40,755 nucleotides of DNA from Corynebacterium sp. (GCF_030535495.1 NZ_JAUNRW010000011.1:1-40755), one strand, 5' to 3'; shown: positions 8,560-16,632, counted from the stretch's first letter. The notes: generated by a model not told the origin, from the sequence alone. Made by a program: numbers and translations.

Positions 8560-10130
8560 CCTCACAGACCGCCCTGGTCATCGGAGCCGGAGTCGCCGGC
8601 CTGGCCACCGCCGCCCTGCTGGCGAAGGAGGGATACGAGGTGACGGTGGTGGACAAGCTCGACACCGTCGGCGGGCGCGCCGGGGACCTCACCGTGGAGG
8701 AGCATCCCGGTTTCCGCTGGGACACCGGACCCTCCTGGTACCTCATGCCCGACGCCTTCGAGCACTTTTTCCGCCTGTTGGGCACCACCAGCGAGAAAGA
8801 GCTCGACCTGGTCGACCTCACGCCCGCCTACCGCGTGTTCCCGGAGGGGGATGCACCGGTCGACGTCCCCAGCGGCGTGGACGAGGCGGCCGCCCTGTTC
8901 GAGTCCATCGAACCGGGCGCGGGGCAGAAGCTGCGCGATTACCTCGACAGCGCCGGGGACAGCTATCAGATCGCCCTCGACCGCTTCCTCTACACCACCT
9001 TCTCGGCTCTGCGGCCCCTGGTCCACCGCGACGTGCTCACCCGCACCGGCCGCCTGGCGAGGCTGCTCACCGGCTCCCTCCAGGACTTCGTGAACAAGCG
9101 TTTCCGGGACACCCGCCTGCGCCAGATCCTCAGCTACCCGGCGGTCTTCCTCTCCTCCCGCCCGGACACCACCCCGGCGCTCTATCACCTCATGAGCCAC
9201 ACCGACCTGGTCCAGGGCGTGCGCTACCCGGTGGGTGGTTTCACCTCCGTCGTCGCGGCCCTGCACCGCCTGGCGCTGGAACAGGGGGTGAGCTTCCGGA
9301 TGTCCACGCAGGTGACGGCGATCGTCAGCGTCGATAAGCAGGTGCGCGGGCTACGGGTCCGCACCAGCGACGGCCGGCTCGAGGAACTCGCCGCCGACAT
9401 CGTCGTCTCCGGTGCGGATCTCCATCACACGGAGACCCGCCTCCTGCCGGCCGAATTACGTACCTACCCGGAGAAATACTTCGCCAGGCGGGATCCGGGA
9501 ATCGGCACGGTGCTGGTCATGCTCGGGGTGCGCGGGCGCCTGCCGCAGCTCGTCCACCACAATCTCCTGTTCAGCAAGGACTGGTCGACCGACTTCGACG
9601 CGGTCTTCGACGGCCCGCAGGAGGAGCGGCCGCTGGATTCCTCCCGGTCGATCTACGTGTCCATGCCCTCGGCCACCGAGGACGGCGTCGCCCCGCCGGA
9701 GCATGAGAACCTCTTCGTCCTCGTCCCCGTGCGCGCTGATGAATCACTCGGGCACGGCAGCCTGTTCCGTGGTTCCGGATCCCCCGCGGTCGAGGCCATC
9801 GCGGATGCCGCCGTCGCCCAGATCGCCGACTGGGCCGGGATCCCGGATCTGGCCGAGCGCATCGTCACCCGCCACACCGTCGGGCCGGCGGACTTTTCCG
9901 AGCGCTACCACGCCTGGAGCGGCGGCTCCATCGGCCCCGCGCACACCCTGGGGCAGTCCGCTTTCTTCCGCGGGAAGAACGTCTCCGGGAAGGTGGCGGG
10001 CCTCTACTACGCCGGTGCGACGACCGTGCCCGGGGTGGGTGTGCCCATGTGTCTCATCTCCGCGGAGAACGTGATCAAGAGGCTGCGTGGCGACACCAGC
10101 CCCGGACCCCTGCCCGAGGAGCACCCATGA
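8556..10130 (+). CDS. crtI: Phytoene desaturase CrtI
   Basis: FAD-dependent desaturase (524 aa) converting phytoene to lycopene. The N-terminal Rossmann motif is VIGAGVAGLATAALLAKEGY (residues 8-27), with the GGRAG FAD contact at 39-43 and the substrate-region motif DTGPSWYLMPD at about 55-65. The C-terminal FAD motif is GLYYAGATTVPGVGVPMCLIS, followed by a helix ending VIKRL. It overlaps crtB by ATGA at its start and crtYe by ATGA at its end. A copy of the CGTCGATAAGC repeat lies within it at 9329-9339. Confidence 0.9.
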   Translation: MTSQTALVIGAGVAGLATAALLAKEGYEVTVVDKLDTVGGRAGDLTVEEHPGFRWDTGPSWYLMPDAFEHFFRLLGTTSEKELDLVDLTPAYRVFPEGDAPVDVPSGVDEAAALFESIEPGAGQKLRDYLDSAGDSYQIALDRFLYTTFSALRPLVHRDVLTRTGRLARLLTGSLQDFVNKRFRDTRLRQILSYPAVFLSSRPDTTPALYHLMSHTDLVQGVRYPVGGFTSVVAALHRLALEQGVSFRMSTQVTAIVSVDKQVRGLRVRTSDGRLEELAADIVVSGADLHHTETRLLPAELRTYPEKYFARRDPGIGTVLVMLGVRGRLPQLVHHNLLFSKDWSTDFDAVFDGPQEERPLDSSRSIYVSMPSATEDGVAPPEHENLFVLVPVRADESLGHGSLFRGSGSPAVEAIADAAVAQIADWAGIPDLAERIVTRHTVGPADFSERYHAWSGGSIGPAHTLGQSAFFRGKNVSGKVAGLYYAGATTVPGVGVPMCLISAENVIKRLRGDTSPGPLPEEHP

Positions 10131-10459
10131 CGTTTGCGTATCTGAGCATTCTCCTGGTCTCGCTGGTCTGCATGGTGTTGTGCGACTGGCGCTGGAAACT
10201 GGCGTTTTTCTGGGATGCCCGCCGCGCCGCCGTCATCTCGGTGCTCATGGTCGGAGCCTTTCTGGTGTGGGATGCCCTGGGAATTGTCACCGGCTCCTTC
10301 TACCGCGGCGCCTCGCCGTACATGACCGGCATCGAACTCGCCCCGGAGATGCCCATCGAGGAGCCGATCTTCCTGTTCTTCCTCACCTACCTGAGCATCA
10401 ACCTCACCTCCGGGGCCCGCCTGCTTCTCGACGCCCGGTCCCGCCAGGCGGTCGCGTGA
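10127..10459 (+). CDS. crtYe: C50 carotenoid epsilon-cyclase subunit CrtYe
   Basis: Small membrane protein (110 aa) with three predicted helices and the lycopene-cyclase-domain motif MPIEEPIFLFFLTYL near residues 75-89. Together with CrtYf it forms the heterodimeric cyclase that closes the epsilon rings of the C50 carotenoid, giving decaprenoxanthin. The Arg/Lys and Trp pair at DWRWKLAFFWD (22-32) is typical of the family. The ATG at 10127 overlaps the crtI stop. The assignment as the e rather than the f subunit rests on gene order as in C. glutamicum. Confidence 0.85.
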   Translation: MTFAYLSILLVSLVCMVLCDWRWKLAFFWDARRAAVISVLMVGAFLVWDALGIVTGSFYRGASPYMTGIELAPEMPIEEPIFLFFLTYLSINLTSGARLLLDARSRQAVA

Positions 10460-10749
10460 TGTACCTGCTCATCAGCCTCCCCTTCCTCGCCCTCGGCCTG
10501 GCACTCGCCTGGTGGCGCCGGGACATCGCCCCCCGCCAGTTCACCGTCACCGCCCTCGTCATGGCGGTGCTCCTGGTGCTCACCGCCGTCTTCGACAACC
10601 TCATGATCTGGGCCGATCTTGTCGGCTACGGGGAGCAGCAGCGACTCGGCCTGCACCTGGGACTGGTTCCGGTCGAGGACTTCTTCTACCCGATCTTCGC
10701 CGCCCTGCTCATCCCGGCCCTGTGGCCGCGGAAACGACGTGACACGTGA
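10459..10749 (+). CDS. crtYf: C50 carotenoid epsilon-cyclase subunit CrtYf
   Basis: Second half of the cyclase (96 aa), with three helices and the motif VPVEDFFYPIFAALL near residues 70-84, the counterpart of the PIEEP motif in CrtYe. The start used is ATG at 10459, which shares one base with the crtYe stop. A GTG directly before it at 10456 is equally possible and would add one residue. The last bases overlap the crtEb GTG start. Both cyclase subunits are needed for activity in this family. Confidence 0.85.
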   Translation: MYLLISLPFLALGLALAWWRRDIAPRQFTVTALVMAVLLVLTAVFDNLMIWADLVGYGEQQRLGLHLGLVPVEDFFYPIFAALLIPALWPRKRRDT

Positions 10750-11603
10750 GAACGCTCCGCGGCATCCTGGCCGCCTCCCGACCCATCAGCTGGGTGAACA
10801 CCGCCTTCCCCTTCGGCCTGGCCTACCTACTGGTCGGGGGAGGGCTGGACTGGTTGTTCTGGGTCGGTGTGGTGTTCTTCCTCATCCCGTACAACATCGC
10901 CATGTACGGGATCAACGACGTCTTCGACTACGAGTCCGACATCCGCAATCCCCGCAAGGGGGGCGTGGAGGGCGCGGTGCTGCCGAGGTCCATGCACGCC
11001 CCGCTGCTGTGGGCATCGGTGGTGACCACCGCACCGTTCCTGGTGGTCATGTACGCCTCGGGCACCTGGCAGTCGGCGTTCTGGCTGACGGTGTCGATGC
11101 TGGCGGTCGTGGCGTACTCGGCTCCGCCGATGCGTTTCAAGGAACGCCCGGTGCTCGACTCGCTCACCTCCTCGGCGCACTTCGTCACCCCGGCCATTGT
11201 CGGCGCCAGCATCCGGGTGGGGGATCTACCGGGGTTTTTCTGGGTGGCCGTCGGCTCCTTCTTCCTGTGGGGCATGGCCAGCCACGCCCTCGGCGCGGTG
11301 CAGGACGTCAAGGCCGACCGGGAGGGGGAGCTGTCGTCGATCGCCACCGCCTTCGGCGCCCGGGCGGTCACCCGTCTGGCCGCCGGGGCCTACCTGGTGG
11401 CGGCCGTGTTGCTGTTCCTGCTGCCCGCGCCGGGCTGGATCGTGGCCCTGGCCGGGCTGGGATATGTGGCCAACACCCTGCGCTTCTGGAACATCACCGA
11501 CGACACCTGCGAGGATGTCAACCGCGCCTGGCGGGTGTTCCTGTGGCTCAATTACTTGGTCGGCGCCATTGTCACGGTGTCTTTGGCGACGGTGTACCTG
11601 TAG
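10746..11603 (+). CDS. crtEb: Lycopene elongase CrtEb (UbiA family)
   Basis: Integral membrane prenyltransferase (285 aa, about eight or nine helices) that adds two C5 units to lycopene, giving the acyclic C50 carotenoid flavuxanthin. The first aspartate motif is NDVFDYESD near residues 57-65. The second is VQDVKADREGELSSIATAFG near 186-205. The start is GTG at 10746, overlapping crtYf by four bases. It is the last gene of the operon. Only 16 bases separate its stop from the end of the convergent PIN-like gene, and no terminator stands out there. Confidence 0.88.
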   Translation: MRTLRGILAASRPISWVNTAFPFGLAYLLVGGGLDWLFWVGVVFFLIPYNIAMYGINDVFDYESDIRNPRKGGVEGAVLPRSMHAPLLWASVVTTAPFLVVMYASGTWQSAFWLTVSMLAVVAYSAPPMRFKERPVLDSLTSSAHFVTPAIVGASIRVGDLPGFFWVAVGSFFLWGMASHALGAVQDVKADREGELSSIATAFGARAVTRLAAGAYLVAAVLLFLLPAPGWIVALAGLGYVANTLRFWNITDDTCEDVNRAWRVFLWLNYLVGAIVTVSLATVYL

Positions 11604-11619
11604 AGCCAGGAGATCGATG

Positions 11620-12243
11620 TCAGTTCCCAGACCACAGTTGTGGGGAGAGTAGAGGTGTGTCCTCGATGCGTACCAGGCCGTCGTCGAGCGTTCGGAACTG
11701 GGCATAAATCTTCCGAAGGTGTCCACGGTCCGTGATCACCTGGCGCCTGATCGCGGTGCTCAGGATGTCTAGTGTCGATAGCAATCGGAGAGAACCACAA
11801 TGTGCCCCGGCTGTCCTCAGCCTCTCGAGGCGCTCCGCCTCGCGGATCGCGACCCTGGTGCCTTCCCCTTCATCGATCATGACGATGACATTCTCGCCAG
11901 CTTCAGCGCTGACGACGGCGTGGGCGATGACCATGGTCTCGCCCAGGTCCTTCTTCTCGAGCTGCCGCTGGTCGAATTTCTGGCCCGACAGGCGATGCAC
12001 AGCCCTGGCTAGTTCAGGAGTCGGGGTATCGGACAACACCCGCAGGAGCGTGTCCGGAAGACGCCCCATGACTGTGGATGCGGGGTGAAAGCGGGAATCT
12101 CTGCGGGCTTTTCCGGCAATCTCTGCCCGTACGATCTCGGGAATGCTCACAGGGCCGACGATCTGGAAGAGGAGCCGTTCCTGACGGGCAGAGAAGAAGG
12201 TGAGTCCCGGTCCGGCATCCATGATCGTCGGGTGTGAGGTCAT
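11620..12243 (-). CDS. PIN-like nuclease of XRE-ImmA-PIN cassette
   Basis: A 207-residue protein that reads as a PIN-fold nuclease. It has an N-terminal IMDAGPGLTFF with D9, PEIVRAEI with E36/E41, KDLGETMVIAHAV with E102, and VIVMIDEGEGTRVA with D124. These match in order the four acidic residues of the PIN active site and the GE..(V/A)IA and (I)DD..(G)R.A segments of the DUF3368-like PIN group. A C-terminal extension of about 50 residues follows. It is the last gene of a three-gene operon and overlaps the protease gene by ATGA. Expected activity is Mg-dependent RNA cleavage, probably as a toxin or defence effector; that is inference. G+C is lower than in the flanking genes. Confidence 0.72.
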   Translation of the reverse strand: MTSHPTIMDAGPGLTFFSARQERLLFQIVGPVSIPEIVRAEIAGKARRDSRFHPASTVMGRLPDTLLRVLSDTPTPELARAVHRLSGQKFDQRQLEKKDLGETMVIAHAVVSAEAGENVIVMIDEGEGTRVAIREAERLERLRTAGAHCGSLRLLSTLDILSTAIRRQVITDRGHLRKIYAQFRTLDDGLVRIEDTPLLSPQLWSGN

Positions 12244-13148
12244 TCGTCGCTCAACTCGGCGATCGCACGGTCAATGTCTTCGGAATTTGCAAGAATGTCG
12301 TCCTCCGTGGCCCGAAAACTCCCTGCCGGTGATTCGCGCCTGGCGATCCCGGATTCTCCAAACTCTGCCTCCACCTGCTCGACGGGAACCGACCGAAGCG
12401 TTGCCACGGTTCGGACAGTAACTACTCCGGCCTCGTAGCCGGCAATGGCGCGGGCCAGTAAGCGCTGCGGGACTCGCGGAGCCCGGGATTCCGCTGACAA
12501 TGCCCCGTAGCGATCGGACCAACCGAAACGCGTTGCCAGTTGCGGAGTGGTCAGGCGCATCCAGTCCTCCTTCGTGGCTTCGTCGATGGAACCGTGCTCG
12601 CACAAGGCAATGGAGGCGACAGCGGGGGAGACGAGGAAATGCTGCACGATCGCGGACAGCTCGACAGGAGTCAACATCGTTGTTCCTCGACGGCGAGTGA
12701 TGTCGAGGTAATCGGTGATGCCCTGCTGAGGGATGAGCAGGTGTCGGGCGAAGGCATCTGCCCGCTTTTCCTCGAAAGGGCGGGCAGAAAGATCGCCGTC
12801 GTAGTTGATACCCCAGTCGTCGTGGAGAACATGGCACATTTCGTGGGCGAGGGTACTGCGTTGGCGCATCGGGTGGGGCGTGGCGGCCACGCCGATGAAG
12901 ACAGCACCGGTGAGGGGATCCCGCATGCTCATCCCGTGCTGGTCTGGATGTGCCCCGATATCAACCACAGCGACGTCATATCCGAGAGTCTGGTCGATGA
13001 GGCTCACCAGGTCACCGAGCGGTTGCTGTCCGAGCCCATGATCCCGACGGAAGGACTCTGCTGCCACCCTGCCGGCGCGCTCCGACTTGCTGGGGTAGTA
13101 GCCCACGTCAATCGACCTCGGGGATCGCATAATCGTGGAGGAAGTCAT
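12240..13148 (-). CDS. ImmA/IrrE-type metalloprotease
   Basis: A 302-residue protein with the zinc-protease signature AHEMCH at residues 101-106 (ligands H102, H106) and EKRADAFARHLLIP at 127-140, supplying the third ligand E127. This is the ImmA/IrrE (COG2856) pattern. Family members such as ImmA of ICEBs1 and IrrE of Deinococcus cut a partner XRE repressor. The C-terminal 150 residues are a less conserved, probably sensory or partner-binding part. The start is taken at 13148, with GGAG just upstream; an ATG at 13130 is the alternative. It overlaps the XRE gene by 41 bases and the PIN gene by 4, so all three are made together. Its likely substrate is the XRE protein next door. Confidence 0.82.
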   Translation of the reverse strand: MTSSTIMRSPRSIDVGYYPSKSERAGRVAAESFRRDHGLGQQPLGDLVSLIDQTLGYDVAVVDIGAHPDQHGMSMRDPLTGAVFIGVAATPHPMRQRSTLAHEMCHVLHDDWGINYDGDLSARPFEEKRADAFARHLLIPQQGITDYLDITRRRGTTMLTPVELSAIVQHFLVSPAVASIALCEHGSIDEATKEDWMRLTTPQLATRFGWSDRYGALSAESRAPRVPQRLLARAIAGYEAGVVTVRTVATLRSVPVEQVEAEFGESGIARRESPAGSFRATEDDILANSEDIDRAIAELSDE

Positions 13149-13449
13149 TGAGCTCCAGGTAGAACATGAGCTTGTCTCGCATGGCTCGCATATCGGAGCT
13201 GTTGGTGGCCCGCGCTGCCTCTTGTACGCGGTGTGAGAGGTCGGCGTGGCCCGTGAGCTGACCAGGTGTCCATCCGGTTGCTTCCGCGATGAGGATGATC
13301 TCCGGCATCGTTGCCTGTCGGGACCCGGTGATGATGCGCGATAGGGTGGCCTGCGCGATCCCGGTCCTGTGGGCGAGCGCGCGCTGGCTCAATCCGGCTT
13401 CGGCACGGGCCCGATCGATTGCCTGGCATGTAGTGTTCGATGTCGCCAT
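13108..13449 (-). CDS. XRE-family repressor of the cassette
   Basis: A 113-residue DNA-binding protein. A helix-turn-helix of the XRE type spans about residues 9-63 (AGLSQRALAHRTGIAQATLSRI). A short helical C-terminal part of about 45 residues could be the dimerisation region and the protease target. The ATG at 13449 has a near-perfect Shine-Dalgarno (AGGAGGTGA). It is the first gene of the XRE-ImmA-PIN operon, and a perfect inverted repeat directly upstream is the obvious self-repression site. The most likely role is to keep the operon off until the neighbouring protease removes it, or to act as antitoxin. Both are inference. Confidence 0.82.
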   Translation of the reverse strand: MATSNTTCQAIDRARAEAGLSQRALAHRTGIAQATLSRIITGSRQATMPEIILIAEATGWTPGQLTGHADLSHRVQEAARATNSSDMRAMRDKLMFYLELNDFLHDYAIPEVD

Positions 13450-13460
13450 ACCGTCACCTC

Positions 13461-13488
13461 CTGAATCATTATGGAAACTATGATTCAG
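13461..13488. promoter_or_regulatory. Perfect 9-bp inverted repeat, cassette operator
   Basis: CTGAATCAT (13461-13469) and ATGATTCAG (13480-13488) are exact reverse complements separated by ten bases. The repeat lies 12-39 bases before the XRE start codon. On the minus strand TAAACT (13491-13486), partly inside the repeat, and CATAAT (13473-13468), between the arms, both have the form of a -10 element, so a bound XRE dimer would block initiation. A separate palindrome GCAATATTGC is at 13512-13521. Confidence 0.65.
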
Positions 13489-13573
13489 TTTAGGGGTCGC
13501 GGGTAGGCAAAGCAATATTGCCCCCCTGCTCCCGGGAACCTTTCGGCCCTGCGCGCAGTCTAAGTAAGGTGCC

Positions 13574-13592
13574 CCCGCGCATCCGGCGCGGG
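13574..13592 (+). other. Leader hairpin before TTG-start gene
   Basis: CCCGCGC / GCGCGGG with a five-base loop forms a perfect 7-bp stem about 20 bases before the TTG start at 13613. It may stabilise the leader mRNA or regulate translation. It carries no T run. The rest of 13489-13612 shows a possible -10 TAAGTA at 13561-13566 and nothing else clear. Confidence 0.35.
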
Positions 13593-13612
13593 CCGACCCT
13601 GGGGGAACCACC

Positions 13613-14521
13613 TTGACCACGATCACCGCCGACCGCCTGTCACGCATCCACGACGAATGCCTCACCCGCCTCACTCCGCACTTTCCCGACGCCCGTTTCC
13701 TGGACGACACTGAGATCATCCTTGACGCCACCACCGGTGCCACCGCCGACATCAGCAGACTCCTCGGCATGATCGAGGACAACGACGACGCCGTCGAGGA
13801 CGAGGTCATCGACTACTACTGGGGTACGCTGCTCGGTCCTGTCCGGGAGGCCACGGGCAATCCGGACGGGCTGCGACTCGACCGGCGCCGCGTGCTGGCC
13901 ACGGTGACCAAGGTCGTCCACCGTATTGACGCACTGCCGGGGGATGTCGACGGCTTCCCCTTCACCGAGGACCTCATGTTCGTCTACGCACTGCGCGAGA
14001 ATGACGCCATCCGGCTGCTCCCACTGCGGCAGCTCACCGAGCTCGTCGACCTCGAGGTCCTCGACGCCGCCGCCAACGCTACGATCGAGGCCTACTCGCG
14101 CGGCCCCGAAGTCCTCCGTGAGATGGGCGGGGTGATGGTCCGGGGTCTCAAGCAGACGCCGTCGATCGCCCTGCTTGTCGACGCCTGCCGCAAGAACCTC
14201 CAGCTCGATCCGTGCGAACACGGCTACTTCGTCTCGATGCCGACCCGCGAGCACGTGTTCATCGTGCCGGCGACGCAGGCCTCCATGTTTCTTGCGCTGA
14301 TTGAGTGCACGGCGGGGACATTCAGCGGATCGAAGGAACCCCTCTCGCCCAGCATCTTCCACGTGCAGCAAGGGCATTTCCACGAGGTGATCGGCCCCCG
14401 CGGAGTCCAGCTCAACGACGTGCTCCTCGACCTCCACGGACCCATCGAGGAGTGGCCCCTGGAGGAGAACTACTGGGACGGGTGCTACGCCGCAGAGCTC
14501 GGTGATCCCCTCCACCCGTAG
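13613..14521 (+). CDS. Hypothetical protein, 302 aa, DUF1444-like layout
   Basis: No family is recognised with confidence. The protein is soluble, acidic and without signal peptide or membrane segment. The centre (FTEDLMFVYALRENDAIRLLPLRQLTEL, then a run of small residues) and the later segment HGYFVSMPTREHVFIVPA recall the layout of DUF1444-type proteins, but this is a weak resemblance. The start is TTG at 13613, preceded by GGGGGAA. The alternative starts would cut conserved-looking sequence. It is divergent from the XRE-ImmA-PIN cassette and could be part of the same acquired segment or an older neighbour. Codon use looks like that of the host, which argues for a real gene. Confidence 0.65.
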   Translation: MTTITADRLSRIHDECLTRLTPHFPDARFLDDTEIILDATTGATADISRLLGMIEDNDDAVEDEVIDYYWGTLLGPVREATGNPDGLRLDRRRVLATVTKVVHRIDALPGDVDGFPFTEDLMFVYALRENDAIRLLPLRQLTELVDLEVLDAAANATIEAYSRGPEVLREMGGVMVRGLKQTPSIALLVDACRKNLQLDPCEHGYFVSMPTREHVFIVPATQASMFLALIECTAGTFSGSKEPLSPSIFHVQQGHFHEVIGPRGVQLNDVLLDLHGPIEEWPLEENYWDGCYAAELGDPLHP

Positions 14522-14612
14522 GCCCTTTCAGGGGTGAGCGTGGCGGGTATCGCGGGAGCCGCCCATCATGGGGTCACCGAGCCCTCAACGCCCCGACCAG
14601 TAAGGACCCGTC

Positions 14613-14966
14613 ATGCAGCCGACCTCCGACCACCCCTACTCGATGGCCAAGCGCGCCGGGGACTTCATCTTCGTTTCCGGGGCTCTGTCCGTGGACAGGG
14701 ACTACCAGCCGGTGGAGGGCCGCAGGGAGGCCCTCGCGGCCGCACTGGAGCGCTTGACCGAGCGCCTGGCCACCGAGGGCGGAGAACTCACGGACCTGGT
14801 CAAGCTCACCTACTTCGTCACCGACATCACCTTGCGGGAGGAGGCCAACGAGCAGTTCTCCGAGTACTTCGCGCAGGCCCGCCCGGCCCGGACCTTCCTC
14901 GAGGCCGCGCGCCTGCCCTACGGGGCCAGCGTGGAGATCGACGCGATCGCGTACGTGGGGGAGTGA
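14613..14966 (+). CDS. RidA family (YjgF) deaminase
   Basis: A 117-residue protein of the RidA/YjgF/UK114 family, which hydrolyses reactive enamine/imine intermediates formed by PLP enzymes. Marks are YSMAKRAGDFIFVSGALSVD near the N-terminus, VKLTYFVTDI in the middle, and the C-terminal pattern ARPARTFLEAARLPYGASVEIDAIAYV. The Arg of the R-T-F region corresponds to the family's substrate-binding arginine. The ATG at 14613 has AAGGA upstream. It ends three bases before the stop of the convergent wall-ligase gene. Confidence 0.8.
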   Translation: MQPTSDHPYSMAKRAGDFIFVSGALSVDRDYQPVEGRREALAAALERLTERLATEGGELTDLVKLTYFVTDITLREEANEQFSEYFAQARPARTFLEAARLPYGASVEIDAIAYVGE

Positions 14967-14969
14967 ACC

Positions 14970-16559
14970 CTAGTTCACACACCGCGGGCCGTCGCCGCCG
15001 GCGTCGATCTCCGGGGTGACGTCCTCCTCGCTGAAATCGGAACCCGGGGTACCCACGCCCGCCCCGGAATCGGGGCCGACGGAGGAGTCGCCGACCAGCG
15101 AGGCGTCACCGAGGGGGCCGTTCCAGTCGTCGTGGGTGACCACGATGAGGGTGTCCGAGGTGAGTCCGTCGTTGGCGGTGACCTCCAGGCCGCCGAGGGC
15201 CTCAGCCAGCGCGATGGCATCCGGGTCGGTGGGATCAGCGGCGACGACCTGCGAGGTGGTGTAGATGCCGGCCAGGGCGTTGGTGACCTCGACGACGTCG
15301 TAGCCCTCCTCGGTGAGCCAGCCGCCGACGTTGCCGGCCAGGCCGGTGGTGACACCGGCGTTGAGCACGTGGATGTCCTTGTCCGCGAGCTGGACTTCTG
15401 CGGGGGGAGCGTCCTCGGTGCCACCGTCGTCTGCCGGCTCCTCCTCTTCCGCGCCGAGCAGTTCCTCCATGAAGGCGTGCACGGTGGGGACATCGACGGT
15501 GACGATGGATTCGCCGTAGTCGCCGACACCGTCGATCGAGGTGACCGGGATGGTGTTGAACACGACGTTGCCGCCGGCGAGATTGGCCAGCTGGTTGGCG
15601 AAGGACATGATGTCCCAGTTGTCGTCGATGACCACGGAACGCTCGACGGCGGTGCCCATGTCGCCGAGCTTCTGCGGATTCGTCAGCGTACCGGTGGCCA
15701 GCACCTTGCTCACCAGGGAGGCCATGTAGGCCTGCTGGCGGACGATGCGGTCGAGGTCGCCGCGGGGCAGGCCGTGCCGCTGGCGGACGAAGGCCAGGGC
15801 CTGGGCGCCGTCGAGGGTCTGCACTCCGGCATGGAAATCGGCCCCGGAGAACTCGTCCTGGACAGCCTCGTTGAGGCAGACGTCGACGCCTCCCACGGCG
15901 TCAGTGAGCAGGACGAAGCCGAACAGTCCGATCTCGGCGTAGTGGTCGACCTCCACGCCGGTGAGATCGGAGACCGCACTGATGAGCCCCTGGCGTCCGG
16001 CCTCGTTGCCCATGGACTCCATCTGCTGTTGGCCGGACGCACCGCCGGTGACCAGTTCCTCCATCGTGCTCGTCTTGTGGGCGGCGAACACACCGTTGAT
16101 CTTCATGTTCCCGAAGTCCGGATCAGCGACGTAGGTGTCGCGGGGAATCGAGATGGCGGTGGCGGAGGATCCGTCGTTGGGCACGCGGATGACCATGATG
16201 GTGTCGGTGTTCTCCTCGCCGTCATCGACACCGGCGCGCAGGCGCTCGAGCTCCTCGGCGGACAGGGGGTTGCCCTGGGCGTCGGTACGCGAGTCGGAGC
16301 CGACGAGGAGGATGTCGGTGGCACCGTCGTCGGGCTTGCCCTTGAGCCCCTGACCGCCGCCGAGGGTGAGGTTGCCGGCCGAGGCCACCTCGGTCCCCAG
16401 GCGTCCGACGGCGAAATACCCCATCCCGGACAACAGGAGGGTGAGCACGGACAGTACCGCCACCACGGTCTTCACCGGGGCCGGACCGTACTGGCGCGCC
16501 GGAGACGCAGCGGTTGGGGCGGCCTGGATGTCGCGCACGCGGCGGTACTTCTCACTCAC
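14970..16559 (-). CDS. lcpA: LytR-CpsA-Psr wall polymer ligase
   Basis: Envelope phosphotransferase (529 aa) that attaches arabinogalactan to peptidoglycan in Corynebacteriales. A short cytoplasmic N-terminus is followed by one helix (about residues 30-51). The LCP domain includes ILLVGSDSR, TDTIMVIRV, AISIPRDTYV, KINGVFAAH and the end motif AFVRQRHGLPRGDLDRIVRQQ, with the Arg and Asp residues that hold the polyprenyl pyrophosphate. The C-terminal LytR_C domain starts near DIHVLNAGV (about residue 410). The start GTG at 16559 is favoured because TAGACT lies eight bases before it. A start at 16607 would leave no room for a promoter. The gene is divergent from wbbL. The symbol is by analogy with C. 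glutamicum. Confidence 0.85.
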   Translation of the reverse strand: MSEKYRRVRDIQAAPTAASPARQYGPAPVKTVVAVLSVLTLLLSGMGYFAVGRLGTEVASAGNLTLGGGQGLKGKPDDGATDILLVGSDSRTDAQGNPLSAEELERLRAGVDDGEENTDTIMVIRVPNDGSSATAISIPRDTYVADPDFGNMKINGVFAAHKTSTMEELVTGGASGQQQMESMGNEAGRQGLISAVSDLTGVEVDHYAEIGLFGFVLLTDAVGGVDVCLNEAVQDEFSGADFHAGVQTLDGAQALAFVRQRHGLPRGDLDRIVRQQAYMASLVSKVLATGTLTNPQKLGDMGTAVERSVVIDDNWDIMSFANQLANLAGGNVVFNTIPVTSIDGVGDYGESIVTVDVPTVHAFMEELLGAEEEEPADDGGTEDAPPAEVQLADKDIHVLNAGVTTGLAGNVGGWLTEEGYDVVEVTNALAGIYTTSQVVAADPTDPDAIALAEALGGLEVTANDGLTSDTLIVVTHDDWNGPLGDASLVGDSSVGPDSGAGVGTPGSDFSEEDVTPEIDAGGDGPRCVN

Positions 16560-16632
16560 GGGGCCTAAGTCTAGGTCATCGGGAGTGGCGTAGCGGTCGC
16601 ACGACATCGAATCCCACTATGCTCAACTCATT
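16560..16632. promoter_or_regulatory. Divergent lcpA / wbbL promoter region
   Basis: Two -10 boxes point away from each other: TAGACT (16573-16568, minus) eight bases before the lcpA GTG, and TATGCT (16618-16623, plus) nine bases before the wbbL GTG. Both suggest transcripts that begin at or near the start codon. No clear -35 is seen for either, which is common in this group. Confidence 0.5.
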
